DNA of 64,000 nucleotides from Candidatus Peregrinibacteria bacterium GW2011_GWC2_39_14 (lineage in GTDB: Bacteria; Patescibacteriota; Gracilibacteria; UBA1369; UBA12463), in the NCBI GenBank assembly GCA_000993595.1, contig LBWJ01000008.1:1-64000 (forward strand), in the 5' to 3' direction. Shown in pieces: positions 24,814 to 33,411 of this stretch. The notes beneath the pieces were generated by a model. The model was not told the DNA's origin. It worked only from the letters and a program-made list of their open reading frames with translations, and made no database searches. The position numbers were made by a program, and so were the translations under genes. Every line of letters starts with the position of its first letter. Position 1 is the first letter of the stretch.

Positions 24814-27270
24814 TTATTGGATAATTTTAACGTCAAAGCTTTCGCCTTCTATAAATTGAATATTTTTAGCCTTCGAAAAGCCTTTTATATCATCAATAAA
24901 TGGCTTTAAGGATTCTAAAATTTTTGTAGGTCCATAAATTTCAAGAGTTTCTGATTCTGTTGAAAAAGCTATTCGTTCAGTCGTTCTAATGCGTCTTATA
25001 TTGCCGATAAGAGTGATGAAATTATTCATTCCAAATCTTAAAGACTCATGCTCAGAGCCGTCTACTCCTTCCATGCCTTGCGGGTATTTAGTTTTATGGA
25101 GGCTTGATTCAGGTTCGTATTTTTTATAATAATGTTGATAAATTCCATCAGATACGTGTGGCATGTAAGGAGCAATGAATTGAAGAACGGCTTTAAGTCC
25201 AAGATAAAGAGCGGTTTGCGCAGATCTTTTTTTCTTTTCGCCTCCTTCGATCAATTCAGGGGAGCGTAATCGGGTTTTAACCATTTCCAGATAATTATCG
25301 CAAAAATCTTTCCAAAAGAAATTTTCAAACTCTTGACGTCCGGAACCAACTTCGTATTTTTCAAAAGTTGAATTCATAAGGTCTGCAACTTCTCTAATGC
25401 GTAATAAAAGCCACTGATCCGTAGGTTCCATATCGGATTCGGCAACCATATCTTTTGTAGGGTCAAAATCTTCCAAATTGCCGATCGAAAATTTAGCGGC
25501 GTTCCACAGTTTTGTAATAAGTTTTTTACCTTTTAAAATTTCATTTTCGTCGAATACAACGTCTTTTCCCAAAGAGGCTCCACAAGCCCAATATCTGACG
25601 GCATCAGCAGAGTATTTCGCAATAAGCTCTTCCGGCGATTCGGGGCCTTTTCCGCCGGCGCCTTTTGATTTGCTAAGTTTTTCTCCTTTTCGAGCTAAAA
25701 CATGACCGGATATCATGATATTACTCCAAGGAGCACTCTGCTCATGCAATTCACTCATCACTATGGTATAAAGTGCCCAAGTTCGGATAATGTCATGTGC
25801 TTGCGGTCTCAAGTCCATCGGATATACACGATTGTGCAAGTCGGCATTTTGCCCGCATCCCGCGTTGATTTGAGGAGTCAAAGAAGAGGTCGCCCATGTG
25901 TCTAATACGTCAGAATCCGCAATTATATCATCAGCGGTATGTTCTGCGGGCATGTTCAATGGTAGCTCTGCGTGTGGGTCAACAGGTAGCTGGCTTTCAT
26001 CAGGAAAAATGATTTCGCCGGTTTTTTTAGAGTACCAAACGGGGATTGGGACTCCATAATACCTTTGGCGAGAAATCGCCCAGTCCCATTTTAGATTACT
26101 TACCCATTGTAAATACCTTTCTTTCATATACGGCGGATGCCATTTAATTTCATCGGCGCGTGCTATCAATTTATCTCTCATCTCCATTATTTTGATGAAC
26201 CATTGTGCGATTGGAATTATTTCGATTGGCGTTCCACATCTTTCATGCACTCCGACATCGTGTTTTATTGGAATAGAGTCAATGAGATCTCCGGAAGTTT
26301 TTAATTTATCAATTATTATTGCTCTTGCTTTATTGCAAGAAGCGCCATTGATTTCATCAATACCAGAGTCAACCATCCTGCCGTCTTTGCCGATAATTAC
26401 TTTTTCAGGCAGGTGATGCTCTTTTATCCATTTCATGTCCTGCTCGTCTCCATAACTGCAACACATGACAACTCCAGTTCCTTTGTTTATACTAACAGCA
26501 TCGTCCGCAATTATTTTTACGGTATCGCCCAAAGGAGTGGTTATATTTTTGCCGATAAGGTTTTTATATCTTTCGTCTTCAGGGTGAACAAAAACAGCTA
26601 CACATGCAGGCAAGAGTTCGGGACGAGTAGTCGCGATATTGACGCTACACCCATCTTCAAGTGTAAATTTTATAGTATGAAAAGATGAAGACAACTCCTT
26701 GTCGTCCACCTCTGCCTGAGCAACAGCAGTGCCGCATTCAGGACACCATAGAGTAGGAGAGTCCACTCTAACGGCGTTTCCCTGCTTTAACAGAGAGAGA
26801 AAGGAGGCTTGAGACGTTCTACGTACTTCAGGAGAAATAGTTGAATATTCATATCTCCAGTCAACGCTTAATCCTAAACTCCTCCACAATTCCTTAAATT
26901 TTCTTCTATATCCTTCGGTTATTTCTAAGCATTTGTCCGTAAATTCTTCTCTCGTAAATTCGTTAGCCTTGTGTCCAATTTGTTTTTCCACAAGCCTTTC
27001 AGTAGGTAGTCCATTATCATCAAATCCAAACGGATAAAAAACATTTAAGCCTTGCATTCTTTTATATCTCGCGAGAACTTCAGCTTGAGTATAAGAAAAT
27101 ATATGGCCAATATGCATGTTGCCGGAAACGGTTGGAGGAGGCGTGTCTATAGAGTAAACCTGAGCAGGAGAGTCTAAGTCGAATGCATTTATGCCGTTTT
27201 GTTCCCATAAGTCCTGCAATCGTCCCTCTTCTTCCTGTGGGAAATGCTTATTTTCAAAAAATTCGTGCAT
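24814..27270 (-). CDS. valS: Valyl-tRNA synthetase, archaeal-type
   Basis: An 818-aa class I synthetase. HIGH is at residues 53-56, KLSKS near 530, and an editing domain (TTRPE, about 215) is present, as is a zinc-type pair CPEC. PFGFDDNGLPTER is typical of the archaeal/rickettsial ValRS form rather than the common bacterial one. The C-terminal coiled-coil arm of bacterial ValRS is short or missing. It is the first gene of the enzyme cluster and directly follows a consensus promoter. It may be the only ValRS of the cell, or a second one that supplies Val-tRNA or gives self-resistance; the window cannot decide. Confidence 0.93.
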   Translation of the reverse strand: MHEFFENKHFPQEEEGRLQDLWEQNGINAFDLDSPAQVYSIDTPPPTVSGNMHIGHIFSYTQAEVLARYKRMQGLNVFYPFGFDDNGLPTERLVEKQIGHKANEFTREEFTDKCLEITEGYRRKFKELWRSLGLSVDWRYEYSTISPEVRRTSQASFLSLLKQGNAVRVDSPTLWCPECGTAVAQAEVDDKELSSSFHTIKFTLEDGCSVNIATTRPELLPACVAVFVHPEDERYKNLIGKNITTPLGDTVKIIADDAVSINKGTGVVMCCSYGDEQDMKWIKEHHLPEKVIIGKDGRMVDSGIDEINGASCNKARAIIIDKLKTSGDLIDSIPIKHDVGVHERCGTPIEIIPIAQWFIKIMEMRDKLIARADEIKWHPPYMKERYLQWVSNLKWDWAISRQRYYGVPIPVWYSKKTGEIIFPDESQLPVDPHAELPLNMPAEHTADDIIADSDVLDTWATSSLTPQINAGCGQNADLHNRVYPMDLRPQAHDIIRTWALYTIVMSELHEQSAPWSNIMISGHVLARKGEKLSKSKGAGGKGPESPEELIAKYSADAVRYWACGASLGKDVVFDENEILKGKKLITKLWNAAKFSIGNLEDFDPTKDMVAESDMEPTDQWLLLRIREVADLMNSTFEKYEVGSGRQEFENFFWKDFCDNYLEMVKTRLRSPELIEGGEKKKRSAQTALYLGLKAVLQFIAPYMPHVSDGIYQHYYKKYEPESSLHKTKYPQGMEGVDGSEHESLRFGMNNFITLIGNIRRIRTTERIAFSTESETLEIYGPTKILESLKPFIDDIKGFSKAKNIQFIEGESFDVKIIQ

Positions 27271-27298
27271 AGCACATAAAATTAATAATTGGTGTATA

Positions 27299-27326
27299 AT
27301 TATAACCCTCTGCTTCTCTATGTCAA
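27299..27326 (-). promoter_or_regulatory. Strong promoter of the valS-radical SAM operon
   Basis: On the minus strand TTGACA (27321-27326), 16-nt spacer, TATAAT (27299-27304), both perfect. The transcript should start near 27292, about 22 nt before the valS ATG. The 87-nt gap after the nucleosidase gene holds nothing else. Confidence 0.85.
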
Positions 27327-27357
27327 TGTGATATTATTTAGAGCAGAAGTTGTAAAT

Positions 27358-28014
27358 TTAATCGCGGATTATATCTATGATTTTTCTTAAAATTGGTTTC
27401 GCATTTCGCGCTGCAAAATTAGCCTTTTCAGAAAAATGCGATAATTGTAAGTCGGGATCTGGATGATATATCCAATCAGATACCCCCTTAACAACATGTG
27501 GGGTAACGCCATGTGTTTTACACCCCTTTACGGTCCAAAAGGCCTCCATATCAACAACGTCTCCAAGGTCTTTTAGTCTATCTAATTCCAAAATACCATC
27601 TTTCAATGAGACATATCTATTGCCGGTCAACACTCTGGATAGCTCGAGCTCGCTATCGTCTCTCAATTTTGCCAGACTATCTGCTAGTTGGACGACTTTT
27701 TCTCCGTCTTGATCATGAGACTGGGCTGATTCTGCAAGAACAACACTGCCTACAGGGAGCGCGCTATTTAGGGAGCCGGCAACTCCTATGTTTATAACAT
27801 CTTTAATAGAAGGAAATCTATTTAAAAGATGCTCTATCCCCAAGGTAGCACACGATTGTCTCATTCCGGTCATCATCATTGCAAGATCGCCGCCTTCATA
27901 AATTCTAAAAGGGGCTTTTTCAATCTGCACCATGCCTAACTGGCGAGGATTTACTATCAATAGAGTTTCCCTAATAGTCGCGCATACAATTCCAATTTTT
28001 GGCCCATTGTTCAT
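27358..28014 (-). CDS. MTA/SAH nucleosidase-like nucleoside phosphorylase family protein
   Basis: About 218 aa of the PNP/UDP phosphorylase fold. GVAGSLN (about 78-84), the VDMEAF signature that binds ribose (about 158-163) and KGVSDW, with the catalytic Asp, are present. The family cleaves N-glycosidic bonds of methylthioadenosine, S-adenosylhomocysteine, 5'-deoxyadenosine or futalosine. The ATG at 28014 is preferred over a TTG at 28017. It has its own promoter and lies upstream of the operon that holds two radical SAM enzymes, which release 5'-deoxyadenosine, so removal of that inhibitor is a plausible job. Confidence 0.8.
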   Translation of the reverse strand: MNNGPKIGIVCATIRETLLIVNPRQLGMVQIEKAPFRIYEGGDLAMMMTGMRQSCATLGIEHLLNRFPSIKDVINIGVAGSLNSALPVGSVVLAESAQSHDQDGEKVVQLADSLAKLRDDSELELSRVLTGNRYVSLKDGILELDRLKDLGDVVDMEAFWTVKGCKTHGVTPHVVKGVSDWIYHPDPDLQLSHFSEKANFAARNAKPILRKIIDIIRD

Positions 28015-28039
28015 CAAATATTTTTTAGAATAAGAGCCA

Positions 28040-28068
28040 ATTTTAAAAGTATTCTACGGTTATGTCAA
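28040..28068 (-). promoter_or_regulatory. Promoter of the nucleosidase gene
   Basis: On the minus strand TTGACA (28063-28068), 17-nt spacer, TAAAAT (28040-28045). Confidence 0.75.
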
Positions 28069-28105
28069 ACGCATGGGTAGATAAATAACGAAAATATCTG
28101 TCCAA

Positions 28106-29914
28106 CTATCTCACAATTTCCACCGTGATATTGTCCGGTATCGAAGGCACAGTCGGCGCCCAAGCCGGCCAGCTTTTTGTTTCGACTTTTTCAACTTCAG
28201 GCAAATTTCTCACAAAATCTTTTGCGTCACTAATCTTTTTGCCCGTTATATTTTCTTTAATTTTTCTAACCAATTGCGCACCGAGTTCTTGCGAAGCGTC
28301 CAAGTCAAATTCTTCCGCAGCTTTAATTGTAGCCGTTATTTTTATATGTCCGGTATTTTTATCAATATCAAAAACCCTATAGCTCAGCGATCCTTCATCG
28401 ATTCTTGCGATTCTTTTTTGCGGACTTTGTTTGGTTTTTATTTCCGCTTTCAGAATTTCAAGAACCTCGGTTTTGTTGAAGTAATAGCCTTTCAAATCAA
28501 CTTCGCCATAAACGTCAAATTGATCCTGAATTTTTTCTTCAAGCGTGTTATCAACGCTTACTCTTGGTTCGGAAATATCAATTGCGAATTTATTATTTAC
28601 CAAATCAAATTTCATCTTTTCAGCGAGAGAGGAGTTTTTCTCATTAACCGCTTTCACAAGCTCATCTGCAGCGGTATTAGCAAGAGTTGTTTTCATGTTT
28701 TTAACAGCGGTTTTCAAGTCTTCCTTTGAAATCTTTTTGCTAAAATCACTTTTTCCACCTGTCATTGGAGTCGAACTTTCCCCGTATAATTGTTGTTGCG
28801 TGCTACCCATAAGCGCCGGCAAAATAAATTTGGTTGGTCCAAGGTTTCCGCGATCTCCAATCACATTTCCGTTCGCATCAAATTCATCGGCAAAAACCGG
28901 AACTTCAAGTTTTCCCGGATTCACGCCATCAGACTTCGGCACAACAACAGGCGATTGAATTCGGAAAACAACGCCATCCGCATTTTGAAATCTTGTTTTT
29001 GCAATAAGTGGCCTTGTATCAGTCGTATTATTTATAATCGTAAGTTTTCCTGATGCATTAGACCCTTTAAAGATTTTTCCCGTCGCAGAAAATGAATTCG
29101 TTTTTTTAACAGCCAGTGTAATTTGATGCATGGCAAGAACTCGTGGCTGATGCGAATCAACTTCGCCCTTATTCTTTTCATAATCAGAAAGCAAAACATT
29201 TGAAGACTGTTCAAGAACGCTTGATTTTGGCGTTATATAGATCGTAATTCCCGGCAAGGCGATATATGCAATTATCAAAAGCACGACAACGCTGATGGAA
29301 ATAAGCGCAACAAGTGCTTGCTTGTTTGGCGCAATCAAAACCAGTTTTCGATTAACAGGATCAGTCACCGGCACAACATCTTCATGACTGCTTTTTCTTT
29401 TAAAAATATTAAATCCTTTTGGCATCATTGAAGGCCTTTCGCGTTTACTTCCGCGCCCAATCAAATCAACAATTGAAACCTTTTTGCTGGAAAGCCTTGT
29501 TGGAGTTTCATCTTCCATCGTATTTACAGACGCTTTTAAAGGACTGATTTTTATTTCTTTATCATCTTTATTTTTCCATTGTGAAAGAATCGGAAGTCCA
29601 CCCATGTCTACGCGATTATAAACAGGCACGCCAATCTGTCCGCACAAATGAATTCCATTCGTATCGCTCGTTATAATCGACATTTTTTTGCCCAAATCTT
29701 CAATCTTCTTCTTTAAAATTTTGAGATTCACAAGGCTCTGGAAGATCATTGCTTGTTTTGGCGCAACAATGTAAATATCATTCATTTTTGTCTCATGCGC
29801 ACGATCAAAAATAGTCGTGACTTCATCATCTATTTCCGCATAAATAATTTTTTTTGCGGGAACGATTTTTTCTTCCGGCGAAGTATTTTCTTGTTGTGAG
29901 GTTTTGTCTGTCAT
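28106..29914 (-). CDS. Membrane protein with baseplate-J-like extracytoplasmic region
   Basis: A 602-aa protein. Residues 1-195 are cytoplasmic (a KIIYAEIDDEVTT start and an alpha/beta unit that looks like a degenerate sensor or nucleotide-binding fold). One membrane helix lies at about 205-225 (ALVALISISVVVLL...). The outside part (about 230-602) is beta-rich with a pattern I associate with Patescibacteria proteins annotated as baseplate J/gp47-like. It starts 3 nt after the FtsA/PilM-like gene, so the two are an operon. A role in an envelope machine, such as a pilus or division-linked assembly, is inferred from that pairing. Confidence 0.65.
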   Translation of the reverse strand: MTDKTSQQENTSPEEKIVPAKKIIYAEIDDEVTTIFDRAHETKMNDIYIVAPKQAMIFQSLVNLKILKKKIEDLGKKMSIITSDTNGIHLCGQIGVPVYNRVDMGGLPILSQWKNKDDKEIKISPLKASVNTMEDETPTRLSSKKVSIVDLIGRGSKRERPSMMPKGFNIFKRKSSHEDVVPVTDPVNRKLVLIAPNKQALVALISISVVVLLIIAYIALPGITIYITPKSSVLEQSSNVLLSDYEKNKGEVDSHQPRVLAMHQITLAVKKTNSFSATGKIFKGSNASGKLTIINNTTDTRPLIAKTRFQNADGVVFRIQSPVVVPKSDGVNPGKLEVPVFADEFDANGNVIGDRGNLGPTKFILPALMGSTQQQLYGESSTPMTGGKSDFSKKISKEDLKTAVKNMKTTLANTAADELVKAVNEKNSSLAEKMKFDLVNNKFAIDISEPRVSVDNTLEEKIQDQFDVYGEVDLKGYYFNKTEVLEILKAEIKTKQSPQKRIARIDEGSLSYRVFDIDKNTGHIKITATIKAAEEFDLDASQELGAQLVRKIKENITGKKISDAKDFVRNLPEVEKVETKSWPAWAPTVPSIPDNITVEIVR

Positions 29915-29917
29915 GTT

Positions 29918-31168
29918 TTATATTTGCATAAGTCTTACAACTTTTTTGAGCAATTTTGAAAGCACATATTCTTCTCCTATAAATTCTAGCGCAATATTTG
30001 CTAATGCCAAAGGCGTAACATCATTTATTTCGGTCAAAAGTTTTGTATCGTCAGTCATATTTTCAACCATTTTTGGCGTCATGAAATTTACGATTGGCTT
30101 TCTTACAAAAGGTAATGTTTTCACCCATTCACGCCCTTCAAGAATTTCTTTTATTTCAGGCAAAAGTGAACCACCTCCGCATAGATAAATTTTCGACGGG
30201 AGCATGTCGATTTGTTCGAATTCACTAAGCGTTAAAATGACTCCTGTAAGCCAAACATCGCTATCACCTTTCATTGCATCACGAACAAGTTTTTCTGAAT
30301 GTTTTTCCAGTTTATACGTGCTGTATGCAATTTTGATTCTCTCTGCATCCGTAAAAGAAACATTCAAACTTTGTGCGAGTCTTTTTGTGAAAGTTCTGCC
30401 GCCAATTGTAAACATTTTCGTTCCTTCAACTCTGCCGTTTCGAACAATCGCAATATCAGTTGTTCCGCCTCCAATATCAATAAAAATTCCATTCAAATTT
30501 ATGCTTTCAGTTTCGCCAAGCGATTTTGCAACAGCATAAGGTTCCGCGGAAATTGCCAAGAGTTCCATATTTAATTCCGATGCAATTGTTTGAAGCGCGC
30601 CAAAATGTACAAGCGGAGCAAACGCGTTAAATATGCTTATGATTACATCTTTTCCTTGAAATCCAATTGGATTACTCACGCGATATCCATCAATCGTCAC
30701 GTCTGCAATCGCCGCATTAACAAGTTTAACGTCAATTTCATTATAGCCTGTTTCATATGCCAATTGCGCGCGCACCTGATCAAACGCTTTCCACTGAATT
30801 TTATGAACAATATTTTTAAGTTCCGCCAAATCAATCTTCGTATCAGGCTCGCGTCTTGTGTAATGCATGCTTAAAGTCGCACCTTTAACAAGTTCACCGG
30901 CAATCCCGATAACCATTTTATCCGGATTAACATTTGCAATTCTTTTTGCGTCATTAATCGCAGAGTGGCAATTTTGAATAACGCTCGCGATGTCCATAAC
31001 AACGCCACTTTGCATGTCTCCAACTTTTTGATAGCACTTTCCAACGCCAATAACTCGCCCCTTTGTGCCTTCACTACAGCAAATAAGCGCTTTTACGACA
31101 TCGGTTCCGATATCCAGCGCCAAATAAAAATTCCCTCTTCTACGCAAAGACGACGAGAAAAATCCCAT
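29918..31168 (-). CDS. FtsA/PilM-like actin-fold ATPase
   Basis: A 416-aa actin/HSP70-fold protein with phosphate-1 LALDIGTD (about 16-23), phosphate-2 FIDIGGGTTDIA (about 225-236), an adenosine motif CGGGSLLPEI (about 345-354), and an inserted 1C/SHS2-like domain. This is the FtsA/PilM family, which links cytoplasmic polymer or ATPase work to membrane partners. FtsA acts in division, PilM in type IV pili. The partner with a single membrane helix and large outside domain recalls PilM-PilN, but the MinD- or FtsZ-type neighbours needed to choose are not here. Confidence 0.8.
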   Translation of the reverse strand: MGFFSSSLRRRGNFYLALDIGTDVVKALICCSEGTKGRVIGVGKCYQKVGDMQSGVVMDIASVIQNCHSAINDAKRIANVNPDKMVIGIAGELVKGATLSMHYTRREPDTKIDLAELKNIVHKIQWKAFDQVRAQLAYETGYNEIDVKLVNAAIADVTIDGYRVSNPIGFQGKDVIISIFNAFAPLVHFGALQTIASELNMELLAISAEPYAVAKSLGETESINLNGIFIDIGGGTTDIAIVRNGRVEGTKMFTIGGRTFTKRLAQSLNVSFTDAERIKIAYSTYKLEKHSEKLVRDAMKGDSDVWLTGVILTLSEFEQIDMLPSKIYLCGGGSLLPEIKEILEGREWVKTLPFVRKPIVNFMTPKMVENMTDDTKLLTEINDVTPLALANIALEFIGEEYVLSKLLKKVVRLMQI

Positions 31169-31194
31169 GTCAATATATTATTACAAATAAAGAA

Positions 31195-31255
31195 ATTTAC
31201 AATTTACAATTTACAATTTACATTCAATTTACAATTTTCAAGTGCTAATTTTCAG
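31195..31255. repeat. A/T-rich word repeat (TTTACAATTTACAATTTA type)
   Basis: Tandem TTTACAA units between two minus-strand genes. The reverse complement (TTGTAAATTG) is the main word at 31685, 38900 and 42329. Confidence 0.55.
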
Positions 31256-31602
31256 TTAAATGACTTGCGAGAATGAAAAATAGAGTTAAAGATTAAAATT
31301 AATTCATGAGATTCTTGTAAAAGCGGTTTAATTATGATGGAAAATTCGGGAGTGGCGGTTTCAAGCATTATAAGCCAATGATATGTTTCCTGAGCTTCTT
31401 TTCTTACTATGCAGATTTTATGCATAAAATCTTTTTTCGATCCCGAATTAATAGCTTCGCAGTAATTAGCGCCTATGCTTGTTCCGGATCTCATTATTTG
31501 TAAAATTAAAGGCCTGGTTATTGTGTTTTCAGGCACTTGTTTTACAAATCGTATTATGTTTTTGCCGAATTCACATGTTCTTTCTTTAAGATCATATTTC
31601 AT
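31252..31602 (-). CDS. Four-helix-bundle (S23-like) protein
   Basis: About 116 aa starting at the internal ATG 31602 (MKYDLKERT), which fits the family start; a second ATG at 31617 would add five residues. The sequence has the hallmark SGTSIGANYCEA (about residue 40), and the helix pattern of the S23 / four-helix-bundle family (23S rRNA intervening-sequence-type proteins), which are common in CPR genomes. Its function is unknown. It is flanked on both sides by A/T-rich word repeats. Confidence 0.8.
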   Translation of the reverse strand: MKYDLKERTCEFGKNIIRFVKQVPENTITRPLILQIMRSGTSIGANYCEAINSGSKKDFMHKICIVRKEAQETYHWLIMLETATPEFSIIIKPLLQESHELILIFNSIFHSRKSFN

Positions 31603-31684
31603 GCGCGCAATATACATGAAGAAAATGAGATATTCTTAAATTATTCTTGGCTTATTTATGAATTTTTTATGAACGCTACAGTTT

Positions 31685-31745
31685 AAAAATTGTAAATTAA
31701 ATCTTGAAAATTGAATGTAAATTGGAGTTTGAATCTTGTAAATTC
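31685..31745. repeat. A/T-rich word repeat (TTGTAAATT / TTTGAATCTTG type)
   Basis: Shares the phrases TTGAATGTAAATTG and TTTGAATCTTG with the run at 42329-42412. Confidence 0.6.
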
Positions 31746-31756
31746 GGATACAAGGC

Positions 31757-32170
31757 TTATACCGCAAGTCCTTCCATGATTACAGTATGAACTTGTCTAA
31801 GCGCAGCTTGAACAGTAGTGTTTCTGTGATGCAATTCCGCGTAAACATCTGTCATAAAACAGGCAAATAAGTCGCGCAGATTAATTGTTTTGCCTTTATA
31901 ACGGTCATCTCTTGCGGCTTCTTCAAAAGCAGTACGGACCCATTCGAGAGCGGGCACAAGTCCAACTTGCTTAGCTTTATCAATGGTTCCATTAACAAGG
32001 CGGTCCAATGCGGTTTTCGCAGAGGTAAATCCTTCAACGGCTTCACCGTTTGTATGACAATCTAAAAAACTTTTAGCATCCGTAAGGCAAATAGTCTTAA
32101 ATGCTTCATCAACTAATAAGTTTGGATCGCGAGCTCCATCAGCGGTATTGAATGATCTAATTGCGTTCAT
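31757..32170 (-). CDS. Hypothetical protein, 137 aa
   Basis: An unrecognised soluble protein, mostly helical, with no signal peptide or membrane segment. Two cysteines occur near the N-terminus (about 28 and 38). It is read from a strong promoter with the ACCTCCTTTAA-type element, like the genes at 156, 13583 and 35005. It is monocistronic, with ddl upstream on the same strand but separated by this promoter. Confidence 0.7.
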   Translation of the reverse strand: MNAIRSFNTADGARDPNLLVDEAFKTICLTDAKSFLDCHTNGEAVEGFTSAKTALDRLVNGTIDKAKQVGLVPALEWVRTAFEEAARDDRYKGKTINLRDLFACFMTDVYAELHHRNTTVQAALRQVHTVIMEGLAV

Positions 32171-32201
32171 ATTAATTTTTTAAAATATAATAAAGGATGT
32201 A

Positions 32202-32230
32202 ATTATAAACATAAACGCATATCCAGTCAA
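32202..32230 (-). promoter_or_regulatory. Promoter of the 31757-32170 gene
   Basis: On the minus strand TTGACT (32225-32230), 17-nt spacer, TATAAT (32202-32207), followed by ACATCCTTTA (32191-32200). Confidence 0.75.
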
Positions 32231-32240
32231 CGCTAAAAAA

Positions 32241-33323
32241 TTACTTCTTAAACCAATCCGACTTCGAGCTAAAATTCACTTTATTTTTATTCTTTTCTTT
32301 ATGCGCATCAAAAGCCAGCGCAATCAAATCTTCGATCAATTTTTCATAAGGAATCCCGGCATGTGCCCACATCTTTGGATACATACTGATTGAAGTGAAG
32401 CCCGGAATCGTGTTGATTTCGTTTATGTAAAGCGCGTTATCATCTTTGGATAAAAACCCGTCAACACGCGCCATGCCCACGCAATCAAGTGTGCGATAAG
32501 TTTTTAAACACATTAATTGGAATTCTTCGCTTAATCTTGGAGAAATTTTCGCAGGTATTTCGCCACGCGATTTTCCATTCACGTATTTATCATAAAAATC
32601 ATAAAATTCTCCACCAAGAATAATCTCACCGACAGTCGAAGCTTTTGGGCTGCTGTTGCCAAGAACCGCGCATTCAATTTCATGCCCGTTTATATGCTTT
32701 TCAACTAAAATTCTGCTGTCATATTCGCATGCGAGTTTTATCGCTTTTTCAAGATCACGTTCGTGTTTCACTTTTGAAATTCCAACAGAAGACCCCATCC
32801 TTGAAGGCTTAACAAAGCACGGAATGCGAATTTCACGAATAATATTTTTCATTACAGCTGCGGAATTTTTTGCAAAATATTCACGCGTAAACCACATATA
32901 TTTTGAATTTGGAACACCGGCTTTATCCAGCAATTTTTTAGTTGTGATCTTATCCATTGCAACGCTGGAAGCCATAACTCCACATCCAACATAAGGCACA
33001 TTAGCCATCTCAAAGAGACCTTGAATCGTTCCATCTTCGCCAAAAGGTCCGTGCAAAACAGGGAAAACAACATCAAGCTCGCAGAGCGATTTACCGCTCT
33101 TGTCCGTTAATAATAGTTTTCCTTTTTCCGGTGCAAGATTTATAAGAACCGGAACGGATTTTTTATCCTCCAAAAACCATTTTCCATCCTGCGTTATTTT
33201 AATCTTAAAAACGTTATATTTTTTTGCATCAACGTGCGAAATAATCGATTTTGAAGAAACAAGCGAAACTTCATGCTCGCCGCTACGACCACCAAAGATG
33301 ATTCCAAGGTTTAATTTTTTCAT
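32241..33323 (-). CDS. ddl: D-alanine--D-alanine ligase
   Basis: A 360-aa ATP-grasp enzyme that joins two D-Ala for peptidoglycan. It has the N-terminal IIFGGRSGEHEVSLVS (residues 9-24), LHGPFGEDGT (about 90-99), KPSRMGSSVGI (about 170-180) and the metal/ATP motif YINEINTIPGF (about 300-310). Its length is normal. Together with the alanine racemase at 35480 it gives the D-Ala branch of wall synthesis, so this cell makes its own peptidoglycan precursor. Confidence 0.95.
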   Translation of the reverse strand: MKKLNLGIIFGGRSGEHEVSLVSSKSIISHVDAKKYNVFKIKITQDGKWFLEDKKSVPVLINLAPEKGKLLLTDKSGKSLCELDVVFPVLHGPFGEDGTIQGLFEMANVPYVGCGVMASSVAMDKITTKKLLDKAGVPNSKYMWFTREYFAKNSAAVMKNIIREIRIPCFVKPSRMGSSVGISKVKHERDLEKAIKLACEYDSRILVEKHINGHEIECAVLGNSSPKASTVGEIILGGEFYDFYDKYVNGKSRGEIPAKISPRLSEEFQLMCLKTYRTLDCVGMARVDGFLSKDDNALYINEINTIPGFTSISMYPKMWAHAGIPYEKLIEDLIALAFDAHKEKNKNKVNFSSKSDWFKK

Positions 33324-33358
33324 AATTAAATTTTAGTCGCGACTTTATCAAAACACCA

Positions 33359-33387
33359 TTGACAAAATAACCAAAATGACGTATAAT
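33359..33387 (+). promoter_or_regulatory. Perfect-consensus promoter of the 33412 gene
   Basis: TTGACA (33359-33364), 17-nt spacer, TATAAT (33382-33387). An in-frame ATG at 33376 lies inside the promoter, so ATG 33412 is the start. The leader TTAACAAAAACAAAA resembles that of the 8005 gene. Confidence 0.85.
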
Positions 33388-33411
33388 TTATGTATATTAA
33401 CAAAAACAAAA

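Noticed and set aside
19079..27270. RiPP cluster with a precursor peptide
   Set aside because: The genes leave no room for a precursor frame in the operon, and the 87-nt gap upstream of valS holds only a promoter.
33376..33411. ATG at 33376 as start of the 33412 gene
   Set aside because: It lies between the -35 and -10 boxes of a perfect promoter.
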